DNA from: Zooshikella harenae
GTDB lineage: Bacteria > Pseudomonadota > Gammaproteobacteria > Pseudomonadales > Zooshikellaceae
Assembly (NCBI RefSeq): GCF_018837975.1
Contig: NZ_JAGSOY010000022.1
Span: 1-64,000 of the forward strand
DNA length: 64,000 nt
Direction of reading: 5' to 3'
Below are positions 36,516 to 46,431 of the stretch, in pieces. A model generated the notes under the pieces. That model saw only the letters and a program-made list of their open reading frames with translations. It was not told where the DNA came from and did not search any database. Position numbers and translations under genes: made by a program. The first letter of the stretch is position 1; the number at the start of each line of letters is the position of its first letter.

Positions 36516-38195
36516 TTAAGTGCCAGTCACATTGACAAATAAGGTAAGGGCTTGCCCTGGTTTTAAATTGGTGTGCTGTAGTTGGTTCCAGTCTTGGATA
36601 TCACCGACACGGACATTAAAACGTGAGGCAATTCTATAGAGAGAGTCACCTTTACGTACTTTATAGTTGACCTTGCGTTTTACTTTTCTTTGTTGATTGG
36701 GAGTGTGGGCACTGGATGGTGCTTTATTTAACTGTACAACTAAGCGTTGGCCAGGTTTTAGAGTGTCTCTTGGTGATAGGTTATTCCATCGGCTCAATGC
36801 TCTTACACTGACATCATATTGGCGGGCAATGTGCCAAAATGAGTCGCCTCGCTTAACTTTGTAATACACTGATTTGCCTTGAGCCGCAACTCTGGCCTGT
36901 TTACCCCGGCGGCGCTGAGCACGAGTTTTGGTGTATTGGCTCAGTAGCTGGCTTGCTTGAGGTATAAGTAATGTTTGCCCTATACGAATTCGATGGCTAG
37001 ACAGCTTATTGGCCTGCTGAATCACTTTGGTTCGTGTTTGGAATCGGTTGGCAATAGCGATCAGTGAGTCTCCCCGTCTAACTTTATAGCGTTGCCATTG
37101 CATACGCTTCTTTGGGGGGAGCTTTTGTAAGGCATGCTGAAATTGTTTTGCTTGGGTGATGGGAAGGAGTAAGTAATGGGGCCCATTAGGATCAGTTGCC
37201 CACTGATTAAACCCAGGATTTAATTGGTAAAGGGTATCCAGTGGCAAAGCCGCCATATCAGCTGCTAGGGCTAAGTCAATTTGGCCCTGAGTCTTGATCT
37301 TTTGAAAGAATGGTTTGTTGGCGACTGAAGGCATCTTGATGCCATAGCGATCAGTATTAGCGAGGATATGTGCTAAAGCCAGTAAGCGCGGAACATATTG
37401 CTCTGTTTCTCTGGGAAGGTCGAGGGACCAGTAATCCTGTGGTTTCCCTGAGGCTTTATTACGGCGCATCGCTTTAAGAATAGTTCCCTCACCCGCATTA
37501 TAAGAGGCTAATGCCAACTCCCAGTCACCGAGGTGTGTATACAGCTTGCTTAAGTAGTCGAGCGCTGCATTTGTAGAGGCAACCACATCGCGGCGGCCGT
37601 CATACCACCAGTTTTGCTTGAGACCAAAGTATTTCCCTGTACTGGGAATAAACTGCCAAAGTCCTGAAGCGCGTCCAGGAGAGTAAGCAAAAGGATCATA
37701 AGCACTTTCAATCACGGGGAGCAAGGCAAGTTCAGTTGGAAGCCCACGCTGCTCCACAAGCTCAGCGATGTAAAACAGGTAGGGTTCTGCCCTTTGGTTC
37801 ACTCGTTGAATGTATTTGGGATGTTTTTTGAACCAGGCAATTTCCCGTTGTATACGTGGATGATCAATAGGATAGGGCAAGGAGAATTGTTGACTCAATC
37901 TTAACCAGACATTATTGAATTGTGTGGTATTTGATGATGCTGTGGTGGACTGCTTTAATGTTTCTTGGTCTGCACGTGCAGCAGCTTCAGCAGAGAGAGA
38001 CTGGGTTGCAGGTTCTTGATGAAACCAGGAAAAAACGGATTGAGGCGTATCAGGATCAGGAGTTTGATTGGATGTGAGAGGTTTACTGGTTTGACAGCCT
38101 GATAGCAGGACTGTACCTGTAAGCCCAAGACAACAGAGTAATAGGCGGTAGGCTTTTCTGCCCCCAAAAGAGTCATTTTGATAATACAACATCAT
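36516..38195 (-). CDS. mltD: MltD: membrane-bound lytic murein transglycosylase with three LysM domains
   Basis: MltD cleaves glycan strands of peptidoglycan, leaving 1,6-anhydro ends. The protein is a lipoprotein: hydrophobic signal then lipobox LLSGC. The GH23/SLT domain (about 120-290) carries the catalytic Glu in VIESAYDPFAYSPGRASGLW and the motif SYNAGEGTILKAMRR. Three LysM peptidoglycan-binding repeats follow, recognised by YKVRRGDSLIAIANRF, YKVKRGDSFWHIARQY and YKVRKGDSLYRIASRF. I use the ATG-ATG start (559 residues); a GTG seven codons earlier is possible. It lies next to gloB as in many gammaproteobacteria. Confidence 0.94.
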   Translation of the reverse strand: MMLYYQNDSFGGRKAYRLLLCCLGLTGTVLLSGCQTSKPLTSNQTPDPDTPQSVFSWFHQEPATQSLSAEAAARADQETLKQSTTASSNTTQFNNVWLRLSQQFSLPYPIDHPRIQREIAWFKKHPKYIQRVNQRAEPYLFYIAELVEQRGLPTELALLPVIESAYDPFAYSPGRASGLWQFIPSTGKYFGLKQNWWYDGRRDVVASTNAALDYLSKLYTHLGDWELALASYNAGEGTILKAMRRNKASGKPQDYWSLDLPRETEQYVPRLLALAHILANTDRYGIKMPSVANKPFFQKIKTQGQIDLALAADMAALPLDTLYQLNPGFNQWATDPNGPHYLLLPITQAKQFQHALQKLPPKKRMQWQRYKVRRGDSLIAIANRFQTRTKVIQQANKLSSHRIRIGQTLLIPQASQLLSQYTKTRAQRRRGKQARVAAQGKSVYYKVKRGDSFWHIARQYDVSVRALSRWNNLSPRDTLKPGQRLVVQLNKAPSSAHTPNQQRKVKRKVNYKVRKGDSLYRIASRFNVRVGDIQDWNQLQHTNLKPGQALTLFVNVTGT

Positions 38196-38352
38196 ATGGC
38201 CAGGATTGTGTAACACACTTTTTATTAAGCGAGCCTACTAACAGGAAGGTCGCAGTGTTTATGGTAACTTTAGGTCATTGTGGTTAATTTTGGTGAAATA
38301 TATCTATAAAAAAGTGCGTAGCATATCATCAAAATACTGTGAAATGTAAAGA

Positions 38353-38377
38353 ATAAAAAAGCCGCAAAAAGCGGCTT
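38353..38377 (-). terminator. Terminator of gloB
   Basis: AAGCCGC-AAAAA-GCGGCTT, which on the minus strand runs into TTTTTTATT. It lies 63 bp past the gloB stop and before mltD. Confidence 0.8.
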
Positions 38378-38439
38378 AGAAGTAATAATGTGGTTATATT
38401 TTACTGTATCGCGTGGTTTTAATGGTAAGTATCAGTCTA

Positions 38440-39219
38440 TCAAAAGTGGTCTTTCCAGCGGCGCAATGTAGCAAAGACATCAATAGGGCTGACAAGATCT
38501 TGCTGAATATGCGACTCACAGCGATGCTTTACAGAAGGTTCGGCACAGCGCAAAAAGGGGTTGGTACTCAACTCATCAGCAATGGTTGACGGTAAAGTGG
38601 GTTGATGATGGTTGCGCAATTGAGCAACGTGTTGTCGTCGCTTATTAAGTTCGGTGTTATCTGGCTCAACAGCATGAGCAAAGGCTAAATTGTTTTGGGT
38701 ATATTCGTGAGCACAATAAACGAGTGTATTTGCCGGTAAGAGAGTCAGTTGTTGTAAAGATTGGTACAGTTGTTGGGCTGTGCCTTCAAATAACCGACCG
38801 CAACCTCCGGCAAAAAGAGTATCACCACAGAATAAAACAGGTTGGTTTAAGTGTGATTCTGAAAAGTAAGCAATGTGGTCAAGGGTATGACCAGGCACAG
38901 CAATTACCTTAAACGTGTGCTCCAGTACAGTCAGGGTATCATCAGCAGAAAGAGGCACGTCAATGTCATGAATAGCATCACTCTTAGGGCCATAAGTGAC
39001 AGGTTTAAAAAGTTTTTTGAGCGCCTTCAAGCCACCAACATGATCGAAGTGGTGGTGGGTAATAAGGATACCTTCTAGTTGTAACTGTTTTTCTTGTAGG
39101 GTGTCGATGACTACCTTAGCGTCACCTGGATCGACAACCCACGCCTTGTTTGTTTTGGTCTCACTGATGAGCCAGATATAATTATCGTTAAATGCAGGAA
39201 TCGGTGAAATAGAAAGCAT
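38440..39219 (-). CDS. gloB: GloB: hydroxyacylglutathione hydrolase (glyoxalase II)
   Basis: GloB hydrolyses S-lactoylglutathione to lactate and glutathione, the second step of methylglyoxal detoxification. The 259-residue metallo-beta-lactamase-fold enzyme shows the binuclear metal motif THHHFDHVGGLK, then VPGHTLDHIAYF, FCGDTLFAGGCGRLFEGT with the metal-bridging Asp, and CAHEYTQNNLAFA. The C-terminal helical domain ends TLRRWKDHF. It is divergent from the methyltransferase gene, sharing a 75-bp promoter region. Confidence 0.97.
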   Translation of the reverse strand: MLSISPIPAFNDNYIWLISETKTNKAWVVDPGDAKVVIDTLQEKQLQLEGILITHHHFDHVGGLKALKKLFKPVTYGPKSDAIHDIDVPLSADDTLTVLEHTFKVIAVPGHTLDHIAYFSESHLNQPVLFCGDTLFAGGCGRLFEGTAQQLYQSLQQLTLLPANTLVYCAHEYTQNNLAFAHAVEPDNTELNKRRQHVAQLRNHHQPTLPSTIADELSTNPFLRCAEPSVKHRCESHIQQDLVSPIDVFATLRRWKDHF

Positions 39220-39294
39220 AAGTCGCGCACCTGACTTTTTAATAATAGTAAAACATTAATGGTATTATACGGTAGTTAGCTTAATGAGCGTGTT

Positions 39295-40068
39295 ATGAAA
39301 TTATGGCGTAACGTCAGACAGCGACCCAGTTATTCGGCAATACTGCCTGTTTTACATCAATGGTTACAGACCGGCGTTGGTAAGCGTTTTCTCGCGTCGG
39401 GTCATCAGCTACTGGATCATACACTGGATACCGTATTTGGTTATCATGGTGTCGTTGTCAGTATCTGCGAGACACCCTCTATTTTGCAGGCTAGTCGTGT
39501 CGCTCATCATACATTAATAACACCTTTTACTTTACCTGAGTGGGGAGAACAGCAAGTCATTGCTTCACCCAGCAGCTGGCCGCTAAGACCAAGAAGTGTG
39601 GATATGGTTTTATTACATCATGGCTTAGACTATGTCGAGCGCCCTCACCGATTGCTAAGAGAAGCCTGCAAAGTAGTCATTCCGGGGGGCAAAATCATTA
39701 TTATTGGGTTTAATCCCTGGAGCTTGTGGGGGGCATCACGGCGGATACGAGAGGGCTATAAACGGGGAGGAAAGTATGCCAATTTTATTGCTGTTCGCCG
39801 TTTGCAAGATTGGTTAACGTTGCTGAACTTCTCTGTTGATCACTTACAATATGCAGGGTTTACGCTGCCTATTGCTCAGGGAAGAATAGCCGAGCCAGCC
39901 TGGGAAAAGCGTTGTGAGCGTTGGCATTTACCTTTTGGAAGTTTGTATTTACTAAAAGCAACCCGAGAACTTGCGGGTATGACACCTATTCGCCCTGTTT
40001 GGCGTCAGCTAAGAGAGTCTCTTGCTACGCCGACCTTGGTGGAACCTAATACACGACGAAAGATTTAA
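39295..40068 (+). CDS. SAM-dependent methyltransferase, YafS-like
   Basis: A 257-residue class I methyltransferase-like protein. Motifs are partial: a core DMVLLHHGLDYVERPHRLLREA and VIPGGKIIIIGFNPWSLWG match the post-motif I and motif II region of the Methyltransf_11 type; the glycine-rich first motif is not obvious. The substrate is unknown. The gloB / yafS / rnhA / dnaQ neighbourhood is the same as in E. coli and Pseudomonas, which supports the family call. rnhA starts within 15 bp of its stop, so the two are co-transcribed. Confidence 0.82.
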   Translation: MKLWRNVRQRPSYSAILPVLHQWLQTGVGKRFLASGHQLLDHTLDTVFGYHGVVVSICETPSILQASRVAHHTLITPFTLPEWGEQQVIASPSSWPLRPRSVDMVLLHHGLDYVERPHRLLREACKVVIPGGKIIIIGFNPWSLWGASRRIREGYKRGGKYANFIAVRRLQDWLTLLNFSVDHLQYAGFTLPIAQGRIAEPAWEKRCERWHLPFGSLYLLKATRELAGMTPIRPVWRQLRESLATPTLVEPNTRRKI

Positions 40069-40080
40069 GTGGAGAATAGT

Positions 40081-40536
40081 TTGAGTCAGGTAGTAGAGAT
40101 TTTTACAGATGGTGCGTGTAAAGGTAATCCTGGCCCAGGAGGGTGGGGCGTGTTACTTCGCTACAAAAATCAGGAAAAGACCTTATGTGGTGGAGAATTG
40201 GAAACCACAAATAATCGTATGGAACTGATGGCTGCTATTGAGGGCTTAAATGCACTGAAACGTGCTTGCAATGTGCGTTTGACTACAGATTCAGAGTATT
40301 TACGTAAAGGTATTTCGGAGTGGATGCCTAACTGGAAGCGTAGGAACTGGCGAACAGCCAGTAAATCTCCAGTTAAAAATGCTGACCTTTGGCAAGCATT
40401 AGATACAGCCGCACAACGCCATCAGGTGGAGTGGTGTTGGGTTAAGGCGCACAATGGACATCCTGATAATGAACGAGCTGACCAGTTGGCTAACCAAGGC
40501 GTGATACAGGTTTTATCATCATCCGCTAATGAGTGA
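40081..40536 (+). CDS. rnhA: RnhA: ribonuclease HI
   Basis: RNase HI removes RNA from RNA-DNA hybrids (R-loops, primers). The acidic active site is complete: Asp in [16 protein letters not shown], Glu in [13 protein letters not shown], Asp in [11 protein letters not shown] and the C-terminal Asp in [11 protein letters not shown], with the His in VKAHNGH. I favour the TTG at 40081 (MSQVVEIF), because GGAG lies six bases before it and the length of 151 residues then matches the family; a GTG directly after the methyltransferase stop (40069) is the alternative. dnaQ follows, as in Pseudomonas. Confidence 0.95.
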   Translation: MSQVVEIFTDGACKGNPGPGGWGVLLRYKNQEKTLCGGELETTNNRMELMAAIEGLNALKRACNVRLTTDSEYLRKGISEWMPNWKRRNWRTASKSPVKNADLWQALDTAAQRHQVEWCWVKAHNGHPDNERADQLANQGVIQVLSSSANE

Positions 40537-40586
40537 TGTTGGGTTTTTGTTAAAGTGATATTGAATTTAAGTAAAGAAGAGCCGCC

Positions 40587-41309
40587 ATGCGTATAGTTGT
40601 CTTGGATACCGAAACAACAGGTCTTGAACCCTCTCAGGGGCATCGAATTATTGAAATTGGTTGTGTTGAGTTGGAAAACCGTCGTTATACAGGACGCAGT
40701 TTTCACTGTTATATCCAACCTGACCGTGAGGTGGATGAAGGGGCTGTTCAGGTTCATGGTATTACCAGTGAGTTTTTACAGGACAAACCACGATTCCAGG
40801 AAATTGTTGAAGAGTTTGTGTCATTTGTGAAAGGGGCTGAACTGGTTATTCATAATGCTCCCTTTGATGTGGGTTTTATTAACCATGAATTCAAGCTTCT
40901 CACCACACCCTTACCTGGGGTGGATACCATATGTCAGATCACTGACAGCTTGGTGATGGCACGTAAAAAGCATCCAGGCCAGAAAAATAGCTTGGATGCA
41001 TTGTGTAAGCGTTATGGTGTAGATAACTCTGCTCGGACCTATCATGGTGCATTACTAGATGCAGAGATTTTGGCAGATGTTTATCTGGCGATGACTGGTG
41101 GACAAACCATGTTGTCGTTAAGTTCAACAGATAATGATGATGGCGAAGGTGCTAGTCGTATTCACCGGGTTTCTTGTGATCGTCCACCGCTACCAATCAT
41201 TATGGCCTCTGCAGAAGAGATCGATGCCCACCAGGCAAAACTACAACAGATGGCTGACAGTGGTGCGTGCTTGTGGCATGAGTTAGAAGGCACTGAAGGG
41301 CAAAGCTAA
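40587..41309 (+). CDS. dnaQ: DnaQ: DNA polymerase III epsilon subunit, proofreading exonuclease
   Basis: The 240-residue protein is a DEDDh exonuclease: Exo I VLDTETTGLEPSQGHRIIEIG, Exo II VIHNAPFDVGFINHEF, Exo III with HGALLDAEILADVYLAM. After the catalytic domain a GGQTMLSLS segment corresponds to the beta-clamp-binding motif, and a C-terminal tail of about 55 residues matches the alpha-subunit-binding part. It edits errors in the replicative holoenzyme. It runs in the same direction as rnhA; in E. coli these two are divergent. Confidence 0.96.
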   Translation: MRIVVLDTETTGLEPSQGHRIIEIGCVELENRRYTGRSFHCYIQPDREVDEGAVQVHGITSEFLQDKPRFQEIVEEFVSFVKGAELVIHNAPFDVGFINHEFKLLTTPLPGVDTICQITDSLVMARKKHPGQKNSLDALCKRYGVDNSARTYHGALLDAEILADVYLAMTGGQTMLSLSSTDNDDGEGASRIHRVSCDRPPLPIIMASAEEIDAHQAKLQQMADSGACLWHELEGTEGQS

Positions 41310-41356
41310 GAAAGGATAAACACACTTTACACTATGGTGTAAGTATTGTGAGTTAT

Positions 41357-41383
41357 AACCAACCACCCTTTGAGTGGTTGGTT
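41357..41383. terminator. Hairpin between convergent dnaQ and nhaB
   Basis: AACCAACCAC-CCTTTGA-GTGGTTGGTT is a perfect 10-bp stem in the 81-bp gap between convergent genes. It lacks a clear T-run but its place suggests a shared terminator. Confidence 0.6.
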
Positions 41384-41390
41384 AGCAAGC

Positions 41391-42908
41391 TTAAATAAGG
41401 GTTGATACGCAGATATAACCTACCAGCGTTAATACAATCGTATAAGGTAAGGCCATAATAACCATTCGGCCATAACTCAGTCGAATGAGTGGTGCTAATG
41501 CCGATGTTAGCAAGAATAGAAATGCGGCTTGACCATTCGGTGTGGCAACGCTGGGTAAGTTGGTTCCAGTGTTGATGGCTATTGCTAATGTATCAAGGTG
41601 CTCGCGAGAAATGATGTTGGCTTTGTAAGCTTCAACGACTTCATTAATGTAAACAGTTGCTACAAATACGTTATCACTGATCATGGATAAAATACCATTT
41701 GCCAAAAAGAACATGCCAGGCTGAGCAGACTTTTCCATTTCCAGAACGGCATGAATAATGGGGGTAAATAAATGTTGATCGTGAATAACTGCAACTATGC
41801 CAAAAAAGACTACTAGAAGCGCCGTAAAGGGTAGGGCTTCTTCAAAGGCTTTTCCAAGTTGGTGCTCTTCTATAATACCTGTAAAAGCAGTAATCAAAAC
41901 AATGACCAGTAAACCAATAAAGCCTACTTCTGCAATGTGAAAGGCGAGTCCAAGCACTAAGATAACACCTGCAACCGCTTGGATAATGAGGGCAGCAATG
42001 TCTTTGTTTGTGCGTTTTTCAGCTTCAACATCTGCATATTCTGTTAATACTTCACGTACAGCAATTGGCAGTGTTGCTCCATAACCAAACCAGCCGGTTT
42101 TCTCTAGAATAACCAGAGTCAAAAGTCCTGCAACTAAAACAGGCATAGTGACAGGAGCCATTCGTAAAAAGAACTCAACAAACTCCCAGTTTATTTTATC
42201 AGCAATGAGTAAGTTTTGGGGTTCACCCACCACAGTACATACACCTCCGAGTGCAGTACCAATTGCAGCGTGCATCATGAGATTACGAAGGAAGGCACGG
42301 AAGTACTCAAGGTCGGAGCGATGCAGTTCAATCACCATATCGTCTTGGTTGTGATTGTGGTCTGGGTGTTGGAGTTTTTTACCTGAGGCAATCTTGTGGT
42401 AAACCGAATAGAAGCCTACCGCGACACTAATAATGACAGCCGTTACTGTTAAAGCATCTAAAAAGGCAGACAACACTGCAGAAACAATAGAAAAGAGAAG
42501 CGATAGAACAAGTTTTGAACGTACACCAATGAGTATCTTAGTAAATATAAAGAGCAGCAGGTCTTTCATAAAATAGATACCTGCCACCATAAACATCAGG
42601 AGTAGGATGACAGGGAAGTTCTGGAACACCTCATTCTTCAGGGTCTCTGGTGTGGTTAGGTGTAAAAGCATGGCTTCGATGACGAGAAGCCCTCCAGGCT
42701 GAAGGGGATAACACTTTAATGCCATAGCCAGCGTAAAAATAAACTCTAATACTAGACACCAAGAGGTTACCGTTGGGCCAATCTCTGGGGGTAAGCCAAA
42801 TAGAAGCAATGGGTTAATGACTAAAAATGCCAGAATGGTGTACTTGTACCAATCCGCTGAGTTTCCCAGAAAGTTGTGCATGAATGCACTTTTAACAGAA
42901 CTAGGCAT
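41391..42908 (-). CDS. nhaB: NhaB: Na+/H+ antiporter
   Basis: The 505-residue inner-membrane protein has about twelve membrane segments and an N-terminus typical of NhaB ([18 protein letters not shown]). The central [20 protein letters not shown] and [18 protein letters not shown] motifs are conserved in this family, as is [20 protein letters not shown] near the C-terminus. NhaB expels sodium in exchange for protons, fitting a marine lifestyle. AGGAAGAG precedes the ATG. It is a single gene; the upstream 920 bp hold structured elements that might affect its expression. Confidence 0.95.
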   Translation of the reverse strand: MPSSVKSAFMHNFLGNSADWYKYTILAFLVINPLLLFGLPPEIGPTVTSWCLVLEFIFTLAMALKCYPLQPGGLLVIEAMLLHLTTPETLKNEVFQNFPVILLLMFMVAGIYFMKDLLLFIFTKILIGVRSKLVLSLLFSIVSAVLSAFLDALTVTAVIISVAVGFYSVYHKIASGKKLQHPDHNHNQDDMVIELHRSDLEYFRAFLRNLMMHAAIGTALGGVCTVVGEPQNLLIADKINWEFVEFFLRMAPVTMPVLVAGLLTLVILEKTGWFGYGATLPIAVREVLTEYADVEAEKRTNKDIAALIIQAVAGVILVLGLAFHIAEVGFIGLLVIVLITAFTGIIEEHQLGKAFEEALPFTALLVVFFGIVAVIHDQHLFTPIIHAVLEMEKSAQPGMFFLANGILSMISDNVFVATVYINEVVEAYKANIISREHLDTLAIAINTGTNLPSVATPNGQAAFLFLLTSALAPLIRLSYGRMVIMALPYTIVLTLVGYICVSTLI

Positions 42909-43203
42909 ACGCTCTTCCTAACTAAATTTACTGGCCATGTTGATATACACAAACATGTTAACAACTGAACACTGCAACCAGTGGTCATAGATGCCAATAT
43001 CCATTAATGCGGGGGACACTTAAGCTTTGCATGCCATGAAGGGCGTCGTTGCGAAAAGCAGAGGTGTACCACACAGGTTCAGTGACTAATCCGGCTATTG
43101 AAAATATGTGAATTCACGTAGCTGCGAATAAAGGTTAGTACACTGAATGCCATTACTGGATATGGCATGTTGCAACTAAAGATGGTTGCTTGTGGCACCG
43201 CCT
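42909..43203. other. Gene-free stretch upstream of nhaB
   Basis: No gene. Two small hairpins lie near its end: TGCCAT with ATGGCA (43148 to about 43167) and GCAAC with GTTGC (43172-43189), directly before the large folded element. Confidence 0.4.
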
Positions 43204-43288
43204 CGCCTTTGGTGGTAAGACCTGCTCACCTTTTAGGTGAGTTGCTTCAGGTTAAGGTATCTGAGGTCAGATCTTACCACCAAAGGCG
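43204..43288. ncRNA. Three-way-junction inverted-repeat element, candidate RNA or MITE
   Basis: Outer arms of 21 bp (43204-43224 and 43268-43288; sharing CGCCTTTGGTGGTAAGA) are inverted copies with one mismatch. Inside are two more hairpins: CTCACCT-TTT-AGGTGAG (43225-43241) and CTTCAG with CTGAGG (43245-43266). Nearly every base of the 85 can pair. It may be a small RNA, a cis-acting mRNA structure or a palindromic mobile-type repeat. The strand cannot be decided. Confidence 0.4.
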
Positions 43289-43696
43289 ACACGCGCACTT
43301 TAATATAGTAAACCACTAATTTAGTGGCGATGATATAAATCAGTTTAAGGCAATGTGAGGAGAATTATAACGACTTTCTCTTGGAAAAGCAGTTTCTATC
43401 AAGAATTTCAGCAGGTAAAGCACATTGCTCATAAATAACCCACTCGCTTTTTAGGGGGTAGTTGTTATATTTAACAGAGGTATAGTAACGATTTTTGCAT
43501 GAATTCATGTGTTATAAGTAGAGAGCACTTATGCAGCTATACTGCTTAACGCTGTGTTTATCATTAAAATAATGACATACTTAAAGTCATAACCCTTATG
43601 TTGATGTGTTGTTATTGGGCATAATGTAGGAGAGACTAGCATGTCTATCAGGGGAGTCAGCACTTAGCCTGAGTGGATTCGTTGCTGTTTAACAGG

Positions 43697-43790
43697 CATA
43701 CTACGGGTGTTCCCTACTAATGCACTTAACTTGTAGTATGTTTACTACATAAACTGATTTAGACAAAGCCTGTGTTAACCCAGGTTTTTT
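43697..43790 (+). ncRNA. Structured leader or small RNA ending in a terminator before fimL
   Basis: CATACTAC (43697-43704) pairs with GTAGTATG (43733-43740), with a small GGG-TGTT-CCC hairpin at the base of the loop. Then AAAGCCTG-TGTTAACC-CAGGTTTTTT (43765-43790) forms a terminator with one G-T wobble. Something transcribed rightward would stop 39 bp before fimL: either an attenuated fimL leader or a separate small RNA. Confidence 0.4.
43765..43790 (+). terminator. Terminator upstream of fimL
   Basis: Stem AAAGCCTG / CAGGTTTT (one G-T pair) with an 8-base loop and a run of six T. No protein gene precedes it on this strand. Confidence 0.6.
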
Positions 43791-43828
43791 CACGCTGTTA
43801 ATACCATGATGTTTGGAGTTACTATCTG

Positions 43829-45538
43829 ATGGCGGGTGCTTCTTCTTTAAGCTTGGTTCGTGATGAACTGGAAGCCACAATCCAGAATGCCGAACACAGT
43901 TTGGAAAGTTTTATTGAGGATCGTGAAAATGGTTCTCATATCCAGTCGTGTGTAGATTATTTGCAGCAAATTCGAGGTACGCTCAATCTTATCGAAGTGA
44001 GTGGTGCTGAGTTATTAGCTCAAGAAATGCTTGAGCTGGCTACTGATATTCCAGAGGGTGCTTCAGCTGAAAAAGACGAAACGTTGAGCGCATTGGGCAA
44101 TGGCCTTTTTGTATTGAACCGTTACCTGGAGTATTTACAGCTTAATCGGAACGAAATCCCAGAACTGTTAATTACAGTTATCAATGAGTTGCGAAGTGCA
44201 CGGAAAAAGGCGGCACTTCCAGAAAGTCATTTCTTTACTGTACGTCTTGATTCTTCTATTCCTCAGCCAGATGAATCGGCAGAACTGTCTTCTCAGGAGT
44301 TGGGGCAAAGTACACGTCGGCTACGTCAAATGTATCAAGTTGGCCTATTGGGGTTAATTCGGGAAGAGAATGTTTATTCCAGCGCTCGGTTGATGTCTCG
44401 TGCTTTGACGCGGCTTTACAGACTTTATGGAAAACAGTCCTTTGCCAAGTTACTGTGGGTTGGCAGTGCAGCTTTAGAGTCATTTGCGGATGCAGAGATG
44501 CAGGTAACTAAACCTAGGAAGATGCTGTTTGCATCTGTTGACCGGCAGATAAAGCGTTTGCAGTCTCCTCCAGAAGAGCTGGCAAAAATTGAGCCTCCAA
44601 AAGCGATTCTCAAAGAACTGCTTTATTATATAGCGCTTGCCACTAGTAAAGGTTCACTTGCTTCTGCAGTGCAAAAAACATTTGGCTTGCTACCGTTACC
44701 CTTTAATGATCATCGGCTTGCCGAAGAGCGTTCGATCTTGGCGGGTCCAGGTAATGAAGTTTACCGTTCTGTATCCAGTGCGATTAAGGAAGAGTTAGCC
44801 ACTATTAAAGATATGTTGGATTTGCTTGAGCGAGGTGCAGGTCATACTGAGAATGACTTCTCTGATATGCGTGATAGCTTGGGCCGTTTAGCCAACACTT
44901 TAATTGTCGTTGGTTTGCTATCAGCAGCTAAATCCCTCAAAGCTCAGCAACAGGTTGTGGTGGGCTGGCAACAAGCTGGCGAGGTCCAAGACCAAGAACA
45001 ATTGCTGAAGCTGGCAGATACGGTTTTATATGTAGAATCTCTGGTTTCCAGCTTAGAAAGCTCGATGGTAAAAGCCTCTCGTCATGATGCTACGCCAGGA
45101 AGCGAGTCATCAACGATGGCGAGCACTCAACTGACTGAAGCAAAAATTGTTGTGGTTGAAGAGTCACAAGCAGGGTTAGCCTTGGCGAAACGAGCTATTA
45201 CCGCTTTTATGGAGTCAAACTGGGATAAGATGCATTTAGGCAATCTTCCTGCTACGTTAGATGCTGTGCGAGGTGGACTCTTCTTTTTGGGGCTTGAACG
45301 CGCTTCAGCAGTACTTGATGCCTGCAATCGCTTTATCCAGGAGCGCATTATGAAAGGTGCGGAGCCACCTTCTACTGAAATGCTTGAAACACTGGCTGAT
45401 GCGCTCACTAGTTTGGAGTATTTTTTGGAAGGGATGGAAAGTACGCAGCAGGCTGCTCAGGAAGTGCTTGAACTTGCTGAAACAAGTTTGGCTGACTTAG
45501 GTTATAAAACCAATTATCAAACGGCTCCTGCTTCATAA
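43829..45538 (+). CDS. fimL: FimL: Hpt-like regulator of twitching motility and cAMP signalling
   Basis: The 569-residue protein resembles the N-terminal Hpt-repeat part of the ChpA/PilL chemosensory kinase but has no kinase or receiver domain, which is the definition of FimL. Near residue 45, CVDYLQQIRGTLNLIEVSGAE matches an Hpt active-site helix in which the phospho-accepting His is replaced by Gln. It is helical throughout and cytoplasmic. In Pseudomonas aeruginosa FimL links FimV and PilG to adenylate cyclase CyaB and type IV pili. nudC follows directly, as in Pseudomonas. The family call is from length, Hpt-like pattern and synteny. Confidence 0.82.
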   Translation: MAGASSLSLVRDELEATIQNAEHSLESFIEDRENGSHIQSCVDYLQQIRGTLNLIEVSGAELLAQEMLELATDIPEGASAEKDETLSALGNGLFVLNRYLEYLQLNRNEIPELLITVINELRSARKKAALPESHFFTVRLDSSIPQPDESAELSSQELGQSTRRLRQMYQVGLLGLIREENVYSSARLMSRALTRLYRLYGKQSFAKLLWVGSAALESFADAEMQVTKPRKMLFASVDRQIKRLQSPPEELAKIEPPKAILKELLYYIALATSKGSLASAVQKTFGLLPLPFNDHRLAEERSILAGPGNEVYRSVSSAIKEELATIKDMLDLLERGAGHTENDFSDMRDSLGRLANTLIVVGLLSAAKSLKAQQQVVVGWQQAGEVQDQEQLLKLADTVLYVESLVSSLESSMVKASRHDATPGSESSTMASTQLTEAKIVVVEESQAGLALAKRAITAFMESNWDKMHLGNLPATLDAVRGGLFFLGLERASAVLDACNRFIQERIMKGAEPPSTEMLETLADALTSLEYFLEGMESTQQAAQEVLELAETSLADLGYKTNYQTAPAS

Positions 45539-45597
45539 AAAGTGTTGGCAACTAAGGTTACTGTGAACGACAACTGAAGAGCTTACAAGGTAGTATC

Positions 45598-46431
45598 ATG
45601 AAAGTTTTGCTCGACCCTTTGCCCTTTACACCCTATGTATCTTCTAACTTATCAGCCTATACAAAGCATGTTGTGTTTATTGATGGGCAAATTGTTTGTT
45701 GCACAGTGACTCAGTCTCCGTTGTTAACCGCATCTCAATGGCAAGCATTGCAGTCAACCTTAACCTGTCAGGCTTTATCGTTTAGCTTAGCATTATTTCA
45801 GCAGCAACATGTGGCTGGACATGTGTTACCTGCTGACGCTGTTCTTCCCAAATCCTTTGAACTTATGCCTCTTAGGACCGTGCTTTTGTCGTTAGCTGCG
45901 GATGCAGCAGGATTACTGAATTATGCAATGCAATTGGCTGACTGGCATGATTTGCATCGTTATTGTGGGCGGTGTAGCCAGCCATTAGTGGATCATCCTA
46001 CAGAGCGTGCCAAAGTATGTCGCTGTGGAGCAAGAAGTCGATACCCGACGATTAGTCCTTGTGTCATTGTGTTAATAACAAGGGGAGAGCAAATGTTGCT
46101 GGCTCGGGCACCTCACCACCCTGAAGGTTGGTATAGTACCATTGCCGGTTTTTTAGAGCCTGGTGAAAGTGTTGAGCAGGGGTTAAAGCGGGAAGTTAAA
46201 GAAGAGGTGGGGGTTGAAGTATGTAACCTTGAGTATAAAGCCAGCCAACCTTGGCCATTTCCTAATTCACTTATGTTAGGGTTTCGCGCTGATCATAAAG
46301 CGGGTGAAATCGAAATTGATAACCATGAAATTGTTGCCGCTGACTGGTTCAGCCCCAATAATCTACCACAACTACCTCCTCCAATTTCAATTGCACGCTG
46401 GTTGATTGATGATTTTTTATCATCGGGATGA
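45598..46431 (+). CDS. nudC: NudC: NAD(H) pyrophosphatase / RNA deNADding enzyme
   Basis: NudC hydrolyses NADH to NMNH and AMP and can remove NAD caps from RNA. The 277-residue product has the N-terminal beta domain, a zinc ribbon with four cysteines (RYCGRCSQPLVDH and KVCRCGARSR), and the Nudix box GFLEPGESVEQGLKREVKEE, followed by the NudC motif SQPWPFPNSLMLGF. Length is normal. It starts 60 bp after fimL and is probably co-transcribed with it. Confidence 0.95.
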   Translation: MKVLLDPLPFTPYVSSNLSAYTKHVVFIDGQIVCCTVTQSPLLTASQWQALQSTLTCQALSFSLALFQQQHVAGHVLPADAVLPKSFELMPLRTVLLSLAADAAGLLNYAMQLADWHDLHRYCGRCSQPLVDHPTERAKVCRCGARSRYPTISPCVIVLITRGEQMLLARAPHHPEGWYSTIAGFLEPGESVEQGLKREVKEEVGVEVCNLEYKASQPWPFPNSLMLGFRADHKAGEIEIDNHEIVAADWFSPNNLPQLPPPISIARWLIDDFLSSG

